A stretch of 58,590 nucleotides of DNA from an uncultured Dorea sp. Its GTDB lineage: Bacteria; Bacillota; Clostridia; Lachnospirales; Lachnospiraceae. The DNA is taken from positions 1 through 58,590 of the forward strand of contig CAJUAM010000021.1 of NCBI GenBank assembly GCA_910584615.1, written 5' to 3'. The notes under the pieces are model-generated. The model saw only the letters and a list, made by a program, of their open reading frames with translations, had not been told where the DNA came from and did not search any database. Shown piece after piece: positions 39,631 to 48,567 of this stretch; positions within the stretch are counted from its first letter, which is position 1, and each line of letters opens with the position of its first letter. The position numbers and the translations under genes are program-made.

Positions 39631-41265
39631 ATGGAGTACATGAATATTATCATACCATTTGCAGGGGGACTTGGAATGTTCATCTATGGTATGCAGATCA
39701 TGGCGCAGGGTCTTGAGAATGCGGCAGGCAATAAGATGAAGTCGCTGCTGGAGATCTTGACGAGAAACAAATTAATGGGAGTTCTTCTTGGCGCTGTAAT
39801 CACAGCAGTAATTCAAAGTTCTTCCGCGACGACAGTTATGGTTGTCGGATTTGTAAACGCGGGGCTGATGAATCTTACTCAGGCGATGGGTGTGATCATG
39901 GGTGCGAATATAGGAACGACAGTTACAGGATGGCTGGTATCTTCCGTAGAGTGGGCCGAGTTTCTTAGTCCGTCGAAGATGGCTCCGGTTGCGGTGATTG
40001 CCGGGGTTATCGTCATGCTGACGGGAAAGCGGCGTTCAACAAAGGATATTTCAAGCATTATTATCGGCTTTGGCCTTTTGTTCATCGGGATTACGACTAT
40101 GTCGGATGCAGTGGAGCCTTTAAGGGAATATGAAGGATTCGTGAATATGTTTGTAGTTCTTGGACAGAGCCCGGTCCTTGGGATTCTTGCAGGAGCTGTG
40201 GTGACAGCGATCATTCAGAGTTCTTCAGCATCGGTAGGTATCCTGCAGAGCCTTGCGGCAGCAGGATTGGTACCTTTTAGCGCGGCAATCTACATTATCA
40301 TGGGACAGAATATCGGTACCTGTGTAACGGCGATCCTTTCAGGACTCGGAGCAAAAAAGAATGCGAAGACCGCGGGACTCATGCACCTTTTATTTAATGT
40401 CATCGGGACGGTGATATTCGGCGCGGTGGTGATTGTATATTTTGAATTCGCAAATCCGCAGGCCGGAATAGGAGCCATAACACAGACTCAGATCAGTTTG
40501 GTCCATACGATTTTTAATATCGGGACAACCGTACTTTTATTCCCGGCTTCTAATCTGATCATAAAGCTGGCAAAGAAAATCGGCAATGTGAAAGAAGATG
40601 AACAGGATCGGGCAAAGGTTCTTTTGGATGAGCGTTTGCTTGAGACGCCGGGTATTGCGCTGCAGTCTACAGTGAATGAGGCAGCCCGTATGGGTGATCT
40701 AGTTATGGAGACAATGGAAATCGCGAGGAATATTCTATTTACAAAGGATCAGGAGGCGATTGACCGGCTGAAAGAAGATGAAGACACAGTGGATAAGTTG
40801 TGTGCGGGAATTACTGATTACGCAGTGAAATTAAGTACTATGCAGATCAGTGAAAAAGAGCATGAGATGGTAGCGCGGCTTTTGCAGATCCTGTCAGATG
40901 TTGAGCGTGTGAGCGATTATTGCGAAAACATTTCCGAATACGCAGAGACTTTGAGAGAAAAGAAAGTGGCATTTTCTGACATAGCAAAGGAACATATGGA
41001 AGAAATCATGTCAGAGACAATAGACAGTTATCGTTATGCGATAGAAGCATTTAAAGAAAGCAGTCCGGAGAAAGCTTTTAAAGTCATCGAAAAAGAAACG
41101 AAGATTGACGAATTGGAGATCCGGCTGAGAACGAAACATATCGCGCGTCTCGCGGACAATAAGTGCAATACAGAAGCCGGCATTATATTCCTTGATGCGC
41201 TTGTGGGTCTGGAACGTATCTCGGACCATGCAAGGAATATCGCGGAAGAAGTATTAAAGGGCTAG
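39631..41265 (+). CDS. Na+/phosphate cotransporter family protein with PhoU-like domain
   Basis: A 544-residue protein with two NptA/PNaS repeats (QSSSATTVMVVGFVNAGLMN and QSSSASVGILQSLAAAGLVP, the signature QSSS motifs) in about eight helices, and a cytoplasmic PhoU-like helical domain from about residue 340 (LSDVERVSDYCENISEYAET). ATG 39631 with CATGGGAGGAAAACA is chosen over an upstream start. It likely imports phosphate with sodium and is regulated by its own PhoU part. Confidence 0.92.
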   Translation: MEYMNIIIPFAGGLGMFIYGMQIMAQGLENAAGNKMKSLLEILTRNKLMGVLLGAVITAVIQSSSATTVMVVGFVNAGLMNLTQAMGVIMGANIGTTVTGWLVSSVEWAEFLSPSKMAPVAVIAGVIVMLTGKRRSTKDISSIIIGFGLLFIGITTMSDAVEPLREYEGFVNMFVVLGQSPVLGILAGAVVTAIIQSSSASVGILQSLAAAGLVPFSAAIYIIMGQNIGTCVTAILSGLGAKKNAKTAGLMHLLFNVIGTVIFGAVVIVYFEFANPQAGIGAITQTQISLVHTIFNIGTTVLLFPASNLIIKLAKKIGNVKEDEQDRAKVLLDERLLETPGIALQSTVNEAARMGDLVMETMEIARNILFTKDQEAIDRLKEDEDTVDKLCAGITDYAVKLSTMQISEKEHEMVARLLQILSDVERVSDYCENISEYAETLREKKVAFSDIAKEHMEEIMSETIDSYRYAIEAFKESSPEKAFKVIEKETKIDELEIRLRTKHIARLADNKCNTEAGIIFLDALVGLERISDHARNIAEEVLKG

Positions 41266-41501
41266 GAGCACACATAGGAATTGATCCATTCTATAGCCTC
41301 ATCAAGCCCTTCCGGAGAAAAGGGAAATTCTTTCCAGGATTTGTCTTTTTCAGGAGTTGCTTCAAAGCACCATGGTTCAGGGTAGATACAGACATTGATC
41401 TTATCATTTGAACTGCTTAAATAATAACGGAATCCGGCGTGAGAGCCGGTATAATGTTCTTTTTTTAAAAAATTCACAGATAATCCGGGTACATTGATCA
41501 T
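41262..41501 (-). CDS. hypothetical 79-residue protein
   Basis: A small acidic protein (MINVPGLSVNFLKKEHYTGS; WCFEATPEKDKSWKEFPFSP; EAIEWINSYVCS). No family is recognised with certainty. AAAAAGGAAGC before the start and coherent composition support a real gene. It converges on the phosphate transporter gene, and the two stop regions overlap by four bases. Confidence 0.7.
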   Translation of the reverse strand: MINVPGLSVNFLKKEHYTGSHAGFRYYLSSSNDKINVCIYPEPWCFEATPEKDKSWKEFPFSPEGLDEAIEWINSYVCS

Positions 41502-41596
41502 AGTGTTGCTTCCTTTTTGTTTTTATGTTAGCATAAAGACAGAGATGAAGTCAAAGACATTATTTTTTAATCTGATTTTAATTTTTGCGGCAGGTA

Positions 41597-41624
41597 TTGA
41601 CAAAGATATAGGAAAGGATATAAT
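41597..41624 (+). promoter_or_regulatory. strong vegetative promoter of the ABC triad
   Basis: TTGACA (41597-41602) and TATAAT (41619-41624) are 16 bases apart. The transcript would begin near 41631, about 145 bases before the ATPase gene, leaving a long leader. Confidence 0.7.
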
Positions 41625-41645
41625 TAAATCATATCAATCATAATG

Positions 41646-41667
41646 GGCAGTTGGAAGACCAACTGCC
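41646..41667 (+). other. perfect 9-bp leader hairpin
   Basis: GGCAGTTGG (41646-41654), AAGA loop, CCAACTGCC (41659-41667), followed by TGTATTT. It sits 15-20 bases after the predicted transcript start, so it may act as a 5' stabiliser or an attenuator of the ABC genes. Confidence 0.5.
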
Positions 41668-41776
41668 TGTATTTATGTGAGAATCTTAAGAAATTTTTTC
41701 GTTTTTCTAATGAAAGTATTTCGGGTTGTGTGTTATTATAGGATAAAATAGGGTTAAAAAGGATGATGGATATATT

Positions 41777-42487
41777 ATGAAACAGGTTATTCAGGTCAGG
41801 AACCTGTACAAACTTTATAAAGTAGGAGATGAGACGGTCCGGGCGCTGGATGGAGTGGATTTTGATATCCATCACGGAGAGTTCTGCGCAATCGTAGGAA
41901 CCTCCGGATCCGGGAAATCTACACTTCTTAATATGCTTGCCGGACTGGAAAAGCCTACGAAGGGATCCATAGTGATCAGCGGTCAGCACATCGAACATCT
42001 TAAAGAGGATGAGCTGGTTGCTTTTCGAAGGAACAATGTCGGATTTATCTTTCAGTCATTTCATCTTATGGGGATGATGAATGCAGTGGAGAATGTGGCG
42101 CTTCCTTTAACTTTTCGAGGGGAGGATAAGAGGATCCGTACGAAAAAAGCGAACCAGATGCTTAAGCTTGTGGGACTTCAAAAACACAGAAAGCATATGC
42201 CTAATCAGATGTCCGGAGGACAGCAGCAGAGAGTAGGGGTTGCCAGAGCGCTGGTTGTGAATCCGAAGATCATATTCGCGGATGAGCCGACTGGTAATCT
42301 GGATTCACATACATCTGAGGATGTGATGAAGCTTATGCAGAAGGTTGTCAGGGAGCAGAAAAAAACGCTCGTCATGGTTACCCATGATAATCATCTGGCA
42401 ACTTACGCAGACAGAGTATTCCATATCAGTGACGGAAAAATCATAAAAATAGAAGAACGAGACAGAACGAGGGAGGAAGAAAGATAA
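41777..42487 (+). CDS. ABC transporter ATPase, MacB/LolD type
   Basis: A 236-residue ATPase. The Walker A is GTSGSGKSTLL, the Q-loop IFQSFHLMG, the signature MSGGQQQRVGVARAL and the Walker B IIFADEPTGNLD, with MVTHDNH. It energises the FtsX-fold permease encoded two genes later. Its stop overlaps the next start by one base. The three genes form one operon exporting or extracting an unknown envelope substrate. Confidence 0.94.
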   Translation: MKQVIQVRNLYKLYKVGDETVRALDGVDFDIHHGEFCAIVGTSGSGKSTLLNMLAGLEKPTKGSIVISGQHIEHLKEDELVAFRRNNVGFIFQSFHLMGMMNAVENVALPLTFRGEDKRIRTKKANQMLKLVGLQKHRKHMPNQMSGGQQQRVGVARALVVNPKIIFADEPTGNLDSHTSEDVMKLMQKVVREQKKTLVMVTHDNHLATYADRVFHISDGKIIKIEERDRTREEER

Positions 42488-44100
42488 TGAGCAGATGGAA
42501 GGAATTGATCAAAGGAACAGCGGTAATGCTGGCGGCGGCAATGCTTATCGGAACCGGGGTACAGATGCCGGTACTGGCGGAGGGAGATATAAAAGAACAG
42601 GCTGCTCCGCGGATAGAGTGGAAGGCTGCAAGCAATGTAGTGCCGGTATTTGAATATCAGAAAACGAACAGCCTTGAGATGTCCGTTACAAATAGAGAAG
42701 AAAAAGAGATCACGGATATTAAGATAGAGCCTTATATTGATGAAGAAGATATTTCCAAATGGCCATTCCAAAAGGATAATCAGGATGATGCGATCAAAAT
42801 AGATAAGCTGGCCAGCGGAGCAACAAGCCAGGTTGTCAAATTTACATTCAAAGAGCGGGACGATATTGGAACAGGAAACCAGAAGATTTATTTTGAATGT
42901 ACTTATAAGATAAAAGACGAGAATGATGAAGATATTGATATGAGCAGTAAAAAGGCATTCTGGGTGAAGACTACCAAAAAGCCGGAGAAAGAGGACAAGC
43001 CATTAGAAGTACATATTACAGATAAAACGCCGAAAGATAAAGATGATACTAAAGAAGATGATGAGAAAAAAGAAGACGACAAAAAGGAGGACGAAGAGAT
43101 TCCGGCTGATGATGATGGCGGCTTCAGCAATGGAGATGCATCTTACTCCGGCGGTGGCGGCGGAGATGAAGGCGGCGAAGGAGATGGTTCCGTACCCAGG
43201 GTTATTGTAACAGGATTTGATACGAAGCCGAAGGATGTAAAAGCAGGAACTGATTTTACCCTTAAGATCCATTTGAAAAATACTTCTAAGAAAACAAAAG
43301 TGAAAAATATGCTGTTTGATCTTAACGCGCCGGAGGAAGGTTCAGATGAGCAGACGACAGCACCGGCATTTCTGCCCTCTTCAGGAAGCAGTACAGTTTA
43401 TCTGGATGGGATAAGTGCGAATGGAACAGCAGATATCACTATGAAGTTGAATGCGAAATCAGACCTTTTGCAGAAGCCATACAGCGTAGAGCTTAGCATG
43501 AAATATGAAGATTCCAGCGGCAGCGCCGTGGAGGCATCATCAAGTCTTTCGATTCCGGTTAAGCAGGATGCGAGATTTGAATTCAGTGATTTTGAGGTTA
43601 ATCCGGAAAGCGTAGCAGTGGGTGATGAGGCAAATGTAATGTGCAGTCTTTATAATCTTGGACGGACTAAACTTTACAATGTTAAGGCGATTTTTGAGGG
43701 AAATTGTATAGAGAAGGAAGAGATTTTTGTTGGAAATGTAGAGTCCGGCGCTACGGCGTCCATAGATGCGATGCTTAAAGGGGCGCAGGCTACAGAGGGA
43801 CCAGAGCCTGTAACGATGACAATGACCTATGAAAATGAAGAGGGTGAAGAAACTACAGAACAAAAAGAGTTGAATCTTGAAGTTTCGGAGGCTATGGAAG
43901 AAGGAATGGGAACGGAACTTCCGATGGAAGAAGAGACATCAGGCGGATTCCCGATCGTTCCGGTAGTGATTGCCATCGGGGTTATAGGCATGGCATTGAC
44001 AGCAGCAGTTATTATTAAAGAACGCAAGAGGAGAATAAGAAAGAGCGAAGAGGAGGATTTTTTGTATGAACTGGATGGACCTTCTGAGGATGAGCAGTAG
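42487..44100 (+). CDS. secreted, membrane-anchored adaptor-like protein with CARDB-type domains
   Basis: A 537-residue surface protein with a signal peptide (1-about 32, TAVMLAAAMLIGTGVQMPVL, cleaved after AEG), an N-terminal beta domain, a highly charged Lys/Glu/Asp linker (about 160-205) followed by a Gly-rich stretch, then two CARDB-like beta domains (FDTKPKDVKAGTDFTLKIHL; FEVNPESVAVGDEANVMC). A C-terminal membrane helix (about 482-503) precedes a basic stop-transfer. It sits between ATPase and permease genes, the position of an adaptor in MacAB-like systems, but is not homologous to MacA by eye. Confidence 0.8.
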   Translation: MSRWKELIKGTAVMLAAAMLIGTGVQMPVLAEGDIKEQAAPRIEWKAASNVVPVFEYQKTNSLEMSVTNREEKEITDIKIEPYIDEEDISKWPFQKDNQDDAIKIDKLASGATSQVVKFTFKERDDIGTGNQKIYFECTYKIKDENDEDIDMSSKKAFWVKTTKKPEKEDKPLEVHITDKTPKDKDDTKEDDEKKEDDKKEDEEIPADDDGGFSNGDASYSGGGGGDEGGEGDGSVPRVIVTGFDTKPKDVKAGTDFTLKIHLKNTSKKTKVKNMLFDLNAPEEGSDEQTTAPAFLPSSGSSTVYLDGISANGTADITMKLNAKSDLLQKPYSVELSMKYEDSSGSAVEASSSLSIPVKQDARFEFSDFEVNPESVAVGDEANVMCSLYNLGRTKLYNVKAIFEGNCIEKEEIFVGNVESGATASIDAMLKGAQATEGPEPVTMTMTYENEEGEETTEQKELNLEVSEAMEEGMGTELPMEEETSGGFPIVPVVIAIGVIGMALTAAVIIKERKRRIRKSEEEDFLYELDGPSEDEQ

Positions 44101-45481
44101 TAACCTGCGCAGAAGAAAGTTACGTACGTTTCTTACCGTCCTCGGGGTTGTCATCGGTACCGCATCGATCGTAGTAATGATTTCATTAGGGCTTGGGCTT
44201 CAGCAGGCGATGTATCAGGAAATAGAAGAGTATGGAGGTCTGACGACGATCAGTGTATCAGGAGCGAATGGCGAAAGTGACATGTTGTATAGTTCCTCTG
44301 ATGAATCAGAAGAGGAATCAGAACAATATGTTGATGATGAATGTCTTGAAAAATTGGCGGAACTTGAACATGTGACGAGTGTGGAGCCGGTGTATACAAT
44401 GTCAGTCATGCTCCTTAAGGGGTCATATGAAGGTTATATGGAACTTATGGCGATGACGCCGGAAGCGCTGGAGGCAAGAAAAATTAAACTGTCGCAGGGA
44501 ACCCTCCCTAAAAAGGACAGTGGACAGCTTGAGTTGGTATACGGTAATATGACGCTTGTGAATTTTCAGGAAAAAGGTACTGGAAATTCGTATTGGGAAA
44601 CAGGAGAGCTTCCAAGTATTGATCTGGCAAAGGATTCTCTGTTTTTGATACTGGATCAGGAGAATTATACTGCCGGTCAGGAACAGACGTCAATGGATAT
44701 TACTGCAGATGACGGCGATGAGGAAGGCGGAGGAGAAACCAGACGGCCGGCTAAAAAGCATGTAGTCCGCGGCTGCGGACTCGTAGAGGGCGGCGTTGAT
44801 GATTATAATGCGAACTGCTATTATATTTTCTGCGATTTAGATACTTTAAAGAAGGTCTTGAAGAAAGAATTTGCCGGAAGGGTGATTCCGGGACAGCCGC
44901 AGACGAAGAACGGGAAGCCGATGAAGGAGTTCTGCTATTCATACGCACAGCTTAAGGTAGATGATAAAGATAACGTATCGGCAGTATCCAATCAGATTAA
45001 AGAGATGGGGTATAATGTGGAAAATAACGCAGAGATGATGGACAGCGTGAACAGACAGATGGGTATTATCCAGGCAGTTCTTGGGGGAATAGGAGCTGTA
45101 TCGCTGTTTGTGGCAGCTATCGGAATTGCAAATACGATGATGATGTCCATTTATGAGAGGACAAAAGAGATTGGTGTCATGAAGGTATTAGGCTGCAGTC
45201 TTGGAAATATCAGAGGCATGTTCCTTATGGAAGCTGGATTTATCGGAATCTTTGGAGGGATCATCGGAAATATACTAAGCTTTCTTATGTCGATGGTTAT
45301 CAACGGCCTGACGGCCAATTCGGATATGATACAGATAGGAGATGCTAATATCTCTTATATTCCGATATGGCTTATGCTGGCGTCTATTGGATTTGCAATG
45401 CTTGTAGGAATTGTTGCCGGATATTTCCCGGCAAAGAGAGCCATGAAGTTAAGTCCGTTAGAAGCGATCCGTAACGGATGA
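44066..45481 (+). CDS. ABC transporter permease, MacB/FtsX fold
   Basis: A 471-residue permease. The first helix region LRRRKLRTFLTVLGVVIGTA, a large extracellular domain (about 55-325, with an acidic Ser/Glu-rich insertion near 75-90) and three C-terminal helices with SIYERTKEIGVMKVLGCSLG and YFPAKRAMKLSPLEAIRNG match MacB-type permeases. It starts 35 bases inside the preceding gene with GAGGAGG upstream. A terminator follows at 45524. Confidence 0.92.
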   Translation: MNWMDLLRMSSSNLRRRKLRTFLTVLGVVIGTASIVVMISLGLGLQQAMYQEIEEYGGLTTISVSGANGESDMLYSSSDESEEESEQYVDDECLEKLAELEHVTSVEPVYTMSVMLLKGSYEGYMELMAMTPEALEARKIKLSQGTLPKKDSGQLELVYGNMTLVNFQEKGTGNSYWETGELPSIDLAKDSLFLILDQENYTAGQEQTSMDITADDGDEEGGGETRRPAKKHVVRGCGLVEGGVDDYNANCYYIFCDLDTLKKVLKKEFAGRVIPGQPQTKNGKPMKEFCYSYAQLKVDDKDNVSAVSNQIKEMGYNVENNAEMMDSVNRQMGIIQAVLGGIGAVSLFVAAIGIANTMMMSIYERTKEIGVMKVLGCSLGNIRGMFLMEAGFIGIFGGIIGNILSFLMSMVINGLTANSDMIQIGDANISYIPIWLMLASIGFAMLVGIVAGYFPAKRAMKLSPLEAIRNG

Positions 45482-45523
45482 TTAAAAAAGATAAGGCATA
45501 AAAATCAGATATATGAAGAACAT

Positions 45524-45555
45524 AGGTGTCCCGGCAGATATGGGACACCTTTATT
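45524..45555 (+). terminator. terminator of the ABC triad
   Basis: AGGTGTCCC (45524-45532) and GGGACACCT (45542-45550) form a perfect stem followed by TTATT. Confidence 0.75.
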
Positions 45556-45600
45556 AGTTTATTTCGGTCCGCCTTCATCCGGTTTTATGAAGGTTTAGTT

Positions 45601-45864
45601 TTATTCTTCTATTACGTGTATTTCGAGATAGTCAAAGTCGATAGAATCTACAAAGTTATCCTGATAAAAGCGTACTTTGCTGTGCCGTTTGAATTCTGCT
45701 ATTGTGGAATCAAGCCAAATAGGTTTGCTCAGATCAAATTCATAACAGATTGCTTCTAAAGAATTGAATATTTTATGCGTTCTTGTATCGTCTGAGTCAT
45801 CACAGATAACAGTGTCTTTCAGCATACGGTTATCTTTGAACTCTTTTCCCCATAATCGGAACAT
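45601..45864 (-). CDS. hypothetical 87-residue protein
   Basis: A small acidic protein (MFRLWGKEFKDNRMLKDTVI; THKIFNSLEAICYEFDLSKP; FVDSIDFDYLEIHVIEE) with the look of a compact alpha/beta domain. No family name can be given with certainty. GTGAGG precedes the start. It converges on the ABC permease across a terminator. Confidence 0.7.
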   Translation of the reverse strand: MFRLWGKEFKDNRMLKDTVICDDSDDTRTHKIFNSLEAICYEFDLSKPIWLDSTIAEFKRHSKVRFYQDNFVDSIDFDYLEIHVIEE

Positions 45865-45953
45865 AATAGTACCTCACATTTTTGAATTGATATTTCATAT
45901 AGTAAAAATCAGTATACTCCTTTGGACGGGGTCTGTCCAGACTAAAACAACAC

Positions 45954-45982
45954 TTGATAAAAAAGATTTGATATGATACAAT
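45954..45982 (+). promoter_or_regulatory. promoter of the EIIC-like gene
   Basis: TTGATA (45954-45959) and TACAAT (45977-45982) are 17 bases apart, about 50 bases before the next start. A short hairpin (TGGAC/GTCCA) lies upstream at 45923-45939. Confidence 0.6.
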
Positions 45983-46033
45983 GCAACAGGTGACAAGACA
46001 CATGACAAAACAAAAGATGACAAGGAGTCTGTT

Positions 46034-47098
46034 ATGGAAAAATTAAAAAAGATATTGGACAGAATTTTTATTGAAGGATTAAGTGCTATGGCGCAGGGGT
46101 TATTTGCGACATTGATTATTGGGACGATCATCCAGCAGATCGGAACATTGTTTGGAGGGATGGCAGGGGATTTGCTTTTTGTGATTGGAAAAGTTGCGGC
46201 CTCTCTTACCGGTGCGGGGATCGGTGCGGCAGTTGCTTATCGGTTTAAAGAAAGTTCGCTGGTAGTCGTGTCTGCGGCAACAGCAGGTATGGCAGGCGCA
46301 TTTGCCAGCAAGTTGCTTGCAGGCGAAGTGTTAGTGGAAGGGGCTATGGTATATGCCGGACCGGGAGAGCCTTTAGGAGCGTTTATTGCGGCATATGTTG
46401 GAATTTTTTTGGGGCATTTGGTATCAGGCAGGACGAAGGTCGATATCTTAGTAACACCGTTAGTTACAATTGGAACAGGTTCTGCGGTAGGACTGATATT
46501 AGGACCGCCGATATCTGGGTTTATGGCTTGGCTTGGGGGTATTATCAATTGGGGGACAGAGCAGCAGCCATTTCTTATGGGAATTATCGTATCTGTACTA
46601 ATGGGAATGATCCTGACACTGCCAATCAGTTCGGCGGCTCTTGGTATTATTCTGAATTTGTCAGGGCTGGCAGCAGGCGCGGCGACAGTAGGCTGTTGTT
46701 GTAATATGGTAGGATTTGCGGTAGCAAGTTTTCGGGAGAATAAGGTAGGCGGGCTTCTTGCGCAGGGAATCGGTACTTCCATGCTTCAGGTGCCTAATAT
46801 TGTGAGAAAGCCAGTTATATGGGTGCCGGCAATTTTATCCAGTGCTATCTTAGGACCGGTTGGAACGATGGTGCTGCATATGACCAGCAATGCTACCGGA
46901 TCAGGCATGGGTACGGCAGGATTAGTAGGACAGATCATGACATGGCAGACGATGATCTTGACGGAATCGGCTGCGGTAGTATTGATAAAGATTGCTGCGA
47001 TCCAGATTGTGCTGCCGGCAGTTTTGACATTGGGAATCTCGGAATTTATGCGCAAAAAGGGATGGATCAGATTCGGTGATATGAAACTTGAGATGTAA
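46034..47098 (+). CDS. PTS EIIC-like membrane protein, PfoR type
   Basis: A 354-residue polytopic protein with about nine helices rich in Gly and Ala. SAMAQGLFATLIIGTIIQQI, AATAGMAGAFASKLLAGE and VGCCCNMVGFAVASFRENKV match the PTS_EIIC_2 group that includes PfoR, a protein linked to perfringolysin regulation in Clostridium perfringens. No EIIA or EIIB gene is nearby, so a classical PTS role is doubtful. GACAAGGAG precedes the start. The cobO gene follows. Confidence 0.82.
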   Translation: MEKLKKILDRIFIEGLSAMAQGLFATLIIGTIIQQIGTLFGGMAGDLLFVIGKVAASLTGAGIGAAVAYRFKESSLVVVSAATAGMAGAFASKLLAGEVLVEGAMVYAGPGEPLGAFIAAYVGIFLGHLVSGRTKVDILVTPLVTIGTGSAVGLILGPPISGFMAWLGGIINWGTEQQPFLMGIIVSVLMGMILTLPISSAALGIILNLSGLAAGAATVGCCCNMVGFAVASFRENKVGGLLAQGIGTSMLQVPNIVRKPVIWVPAILSSAILGPVGTMVLHMTSNATGSGMGTAGLVGQIMTWQTMILTESAAVVLIKIAAIQIVLPAVLTLGISEFMRKKGWIRFGDMKLEM

Positions 47099-47108
47099 GG
47101 AGTGTTGT

Positions 47109-47633
47109 ATGGCAGATACAGGAAAAATTCATGTTTATTACGGGTATGGTAAAGGAAAGACAACTGCGGCTGTCGGACAGGCGGTACGGGCAGCAGGAGC
47201 AGGACTTCGGATACTTTTTTTTCAGTTTTTGAAAGATAATTCTTCAAGTGAAAGGATAATTTTAGAAAAAATACCGGGTATTACCTGTGTTGCCGGAAAG
47301 GATAAGGTAAAATTCTATCGTCAGATGAAGGAGGAAGAACAGATAGAGATAAAAAATTATTATATGAAAAAGTTGGATGAGATTGTCAAATTTAGTGATT
47401 CTTTTGACATGCTGATTTTAGATGAGGTATTGTGTGCTGTGACATTAGGGGCGCTTGATTTAGATAGATTACTGGGAGTTTTAAGACATGATTTTAACGG
47501 TCTGGAAGTCATTTTGACTGGTCGTGAAGTGCCTGAAAAAGTGCTTGGAATTGCCAGTTACGCAACAGAGATGAAGAAGATAAAACACCCATTTGACGCG
47601 GGTTTGCGGGCACGTTACGGGATTGAATACTAA
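47109..47633 (+). CDS. cobO: cob(I)yrinic acid a,c-diamide adenosyltransferase
   Basis: A 174-residue CobO/BtuR/CobA-type ATP:corrinoid adenosyltransferase. The P-loop is VYYGYGKGKTTAAVGQAV, followed by ILFFQFLKD and LILDEV, with LTGRE near the end, all family hallmarks. ATG 47109 with TAAGGAG upstream is preferred. It would form adenosylcobalamin, but no B12-dependent enzyme is encoded in this window. It is 10 bases after the EIIC-like gene. Confidence 0.92.
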   Translation: MADTGKIHVYYGYGKGKTTAAVGQAVRAAGAGLRILFFQFLKDNSSSERIILEKIPGITCVAGKDKVKFYRQMKEEEQIEIKNYYMKKLDEIVKFSDSFDMLILDEVLCAVTLGALDLDRLLGVLRHDFNGLEVILTGREVPEKVLGIASYATEMKKIKHPFDAGLRARYGIEY

Positions 47634-47742
47634 TTATTACATGTTTCTAAAATAAGTATTAAAAAGAAGACATAACTCCTCATTTTATGATATAATATAT
47701 ATATGTACGAAAAGGCTCTTCGCATAGAGAGGAGAGAAAAAT

Positions 47743-48456
47743 TTGGAGAACGCAATTAAGAACTATGAAGATGTTGACAGTTGGAAGACGATTATGTTTC
47801 TCTATAATGCAGCGTTGAAGGAAGTTGGAACGAAACTTGAAATATTGAATGATGAATTTCAGCATGTTCATAAGTATAATCCTATTGAACATATTAAAAG
47901 AAGGGTGAAATCACCTGAAAGTATCGTTAAAAAGCTGAAGCGTTATGGATATGAGACATCCATTGAAAATATGGTAAAATATGTCAACGATATTGCCGGT
48001 GTCCGATTAATCTGCTCATTTTCGTCGGATATTTACCGGTTGGCAGAGATGATTGGGAACCAAAGTGATCTGAAAGTACTTTCTATTAAGGATTATATCA
48101 GGAATCCAAAGCAAAGCGGGTATAAGAGTTATCATATGCTTGTATCAGTTCCTATTTTTTTATCAGATAGTGTTGTGGATACGAAGGTGGAGATACAGAT
48201 ACGAACAATTGCCATGGATTTCTGGGCGAGCTTGGAACACAAGATATATTACAAATTTGAAGGAAATGCTCCGGAATACATCAGCCGGGATCTTCGGGAA
48301 TGTGCAGAGATGGTGTCATCGTTAGACGAAAAGATGCTTACATTGAATGAGGCGATACTGCAATGCCTGAAGAATCACGAAGAGTCGAAGAAGCGTACAT
48401 ATGGCCGGACAGAGGCATTACTGGAGGAAAAGAAAGAACCAGAAGACCTGAGTTGA
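47743..48456 (+). CDS. relQ: small alarmone synthetase, (p)ppGpp synthase
   Basis: A 237-residue RelQ/YjbM-type synthetase lacking the hydrolase and regulatory domains of Rel. RRVKSPESIVKKLKRYG, NDIAGVRLICSF, IKDYIRNPKQSGYKSYHMLV and VEIQIRTIAMDFWASLEHKI are the synthetase motifs. The start is TTG 47743 with AGAGAGGAGAG upstream. It makes (p)ppGpp from ATP and GDP or GTP under stress. The terminator stem overlaps its last codons. Confidence 0.94.
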   Translation: MENAIKNYEDVDSWKTIMFLYNAALKEVGTKLEILNDEFQHVHKYNPIEHIKRRVKSPESIVKKLKRYGYETSIENMVKYVNDIAGVRLICSFSSDIYRLAEMIGNQSDLKVLSIKDYIRNPKQSGYKSYHMLVSVPIFLSDSVVDTKVEIQIRTIAMDFWASLEHKIYYKFEGNAPEYISRDLRECAEMVSSLDEKMLTLNEAILQCLKNHEESKKRTYGRTEALLEEKKEPEDLS

Positions 48457-48470
48457 ACTCGGGTCTTTTT
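48444..48470 (+). terminator. terminator overlapping the relQ end
   Basis: AGACCTGAGT pairs with ACTCGGGTCT (one G-U pair) and is followed by TTTTT. The relQ stop codon lies inside the loop side of the hairpin. Confidence 0.8.
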
Positions 48471-48499
48471 GTTATGCTTTCAGATAAAAAGTGAAAAAG

Positions 48500-48528
48500 T
48501 TGAAATAACGTATACAGAATGTTATAAT
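48500..48528 (+). promoter_or_regulatory. promoter of the sfsA-mutY fusion gene
   Basis: TTGAAA (48500-48505) and TATAAT (48523-48528) are 17 bases apart. A 7-bp palindrome, ATTCATT-GAT-AATGAAT, starts at the -10 box edge and could be an operator. Confidence 0.65.
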
Positions 48529-48567
48529 TCATTGATAATGAATAGATGAAAAGAATGGAGCAGTAAT

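Noticed and set aside
47634..47742. A riboswitch before relQ
   Set aside because: Only an AT-rich TATAAT-like promoter region is visible, with no stable conserved stem.
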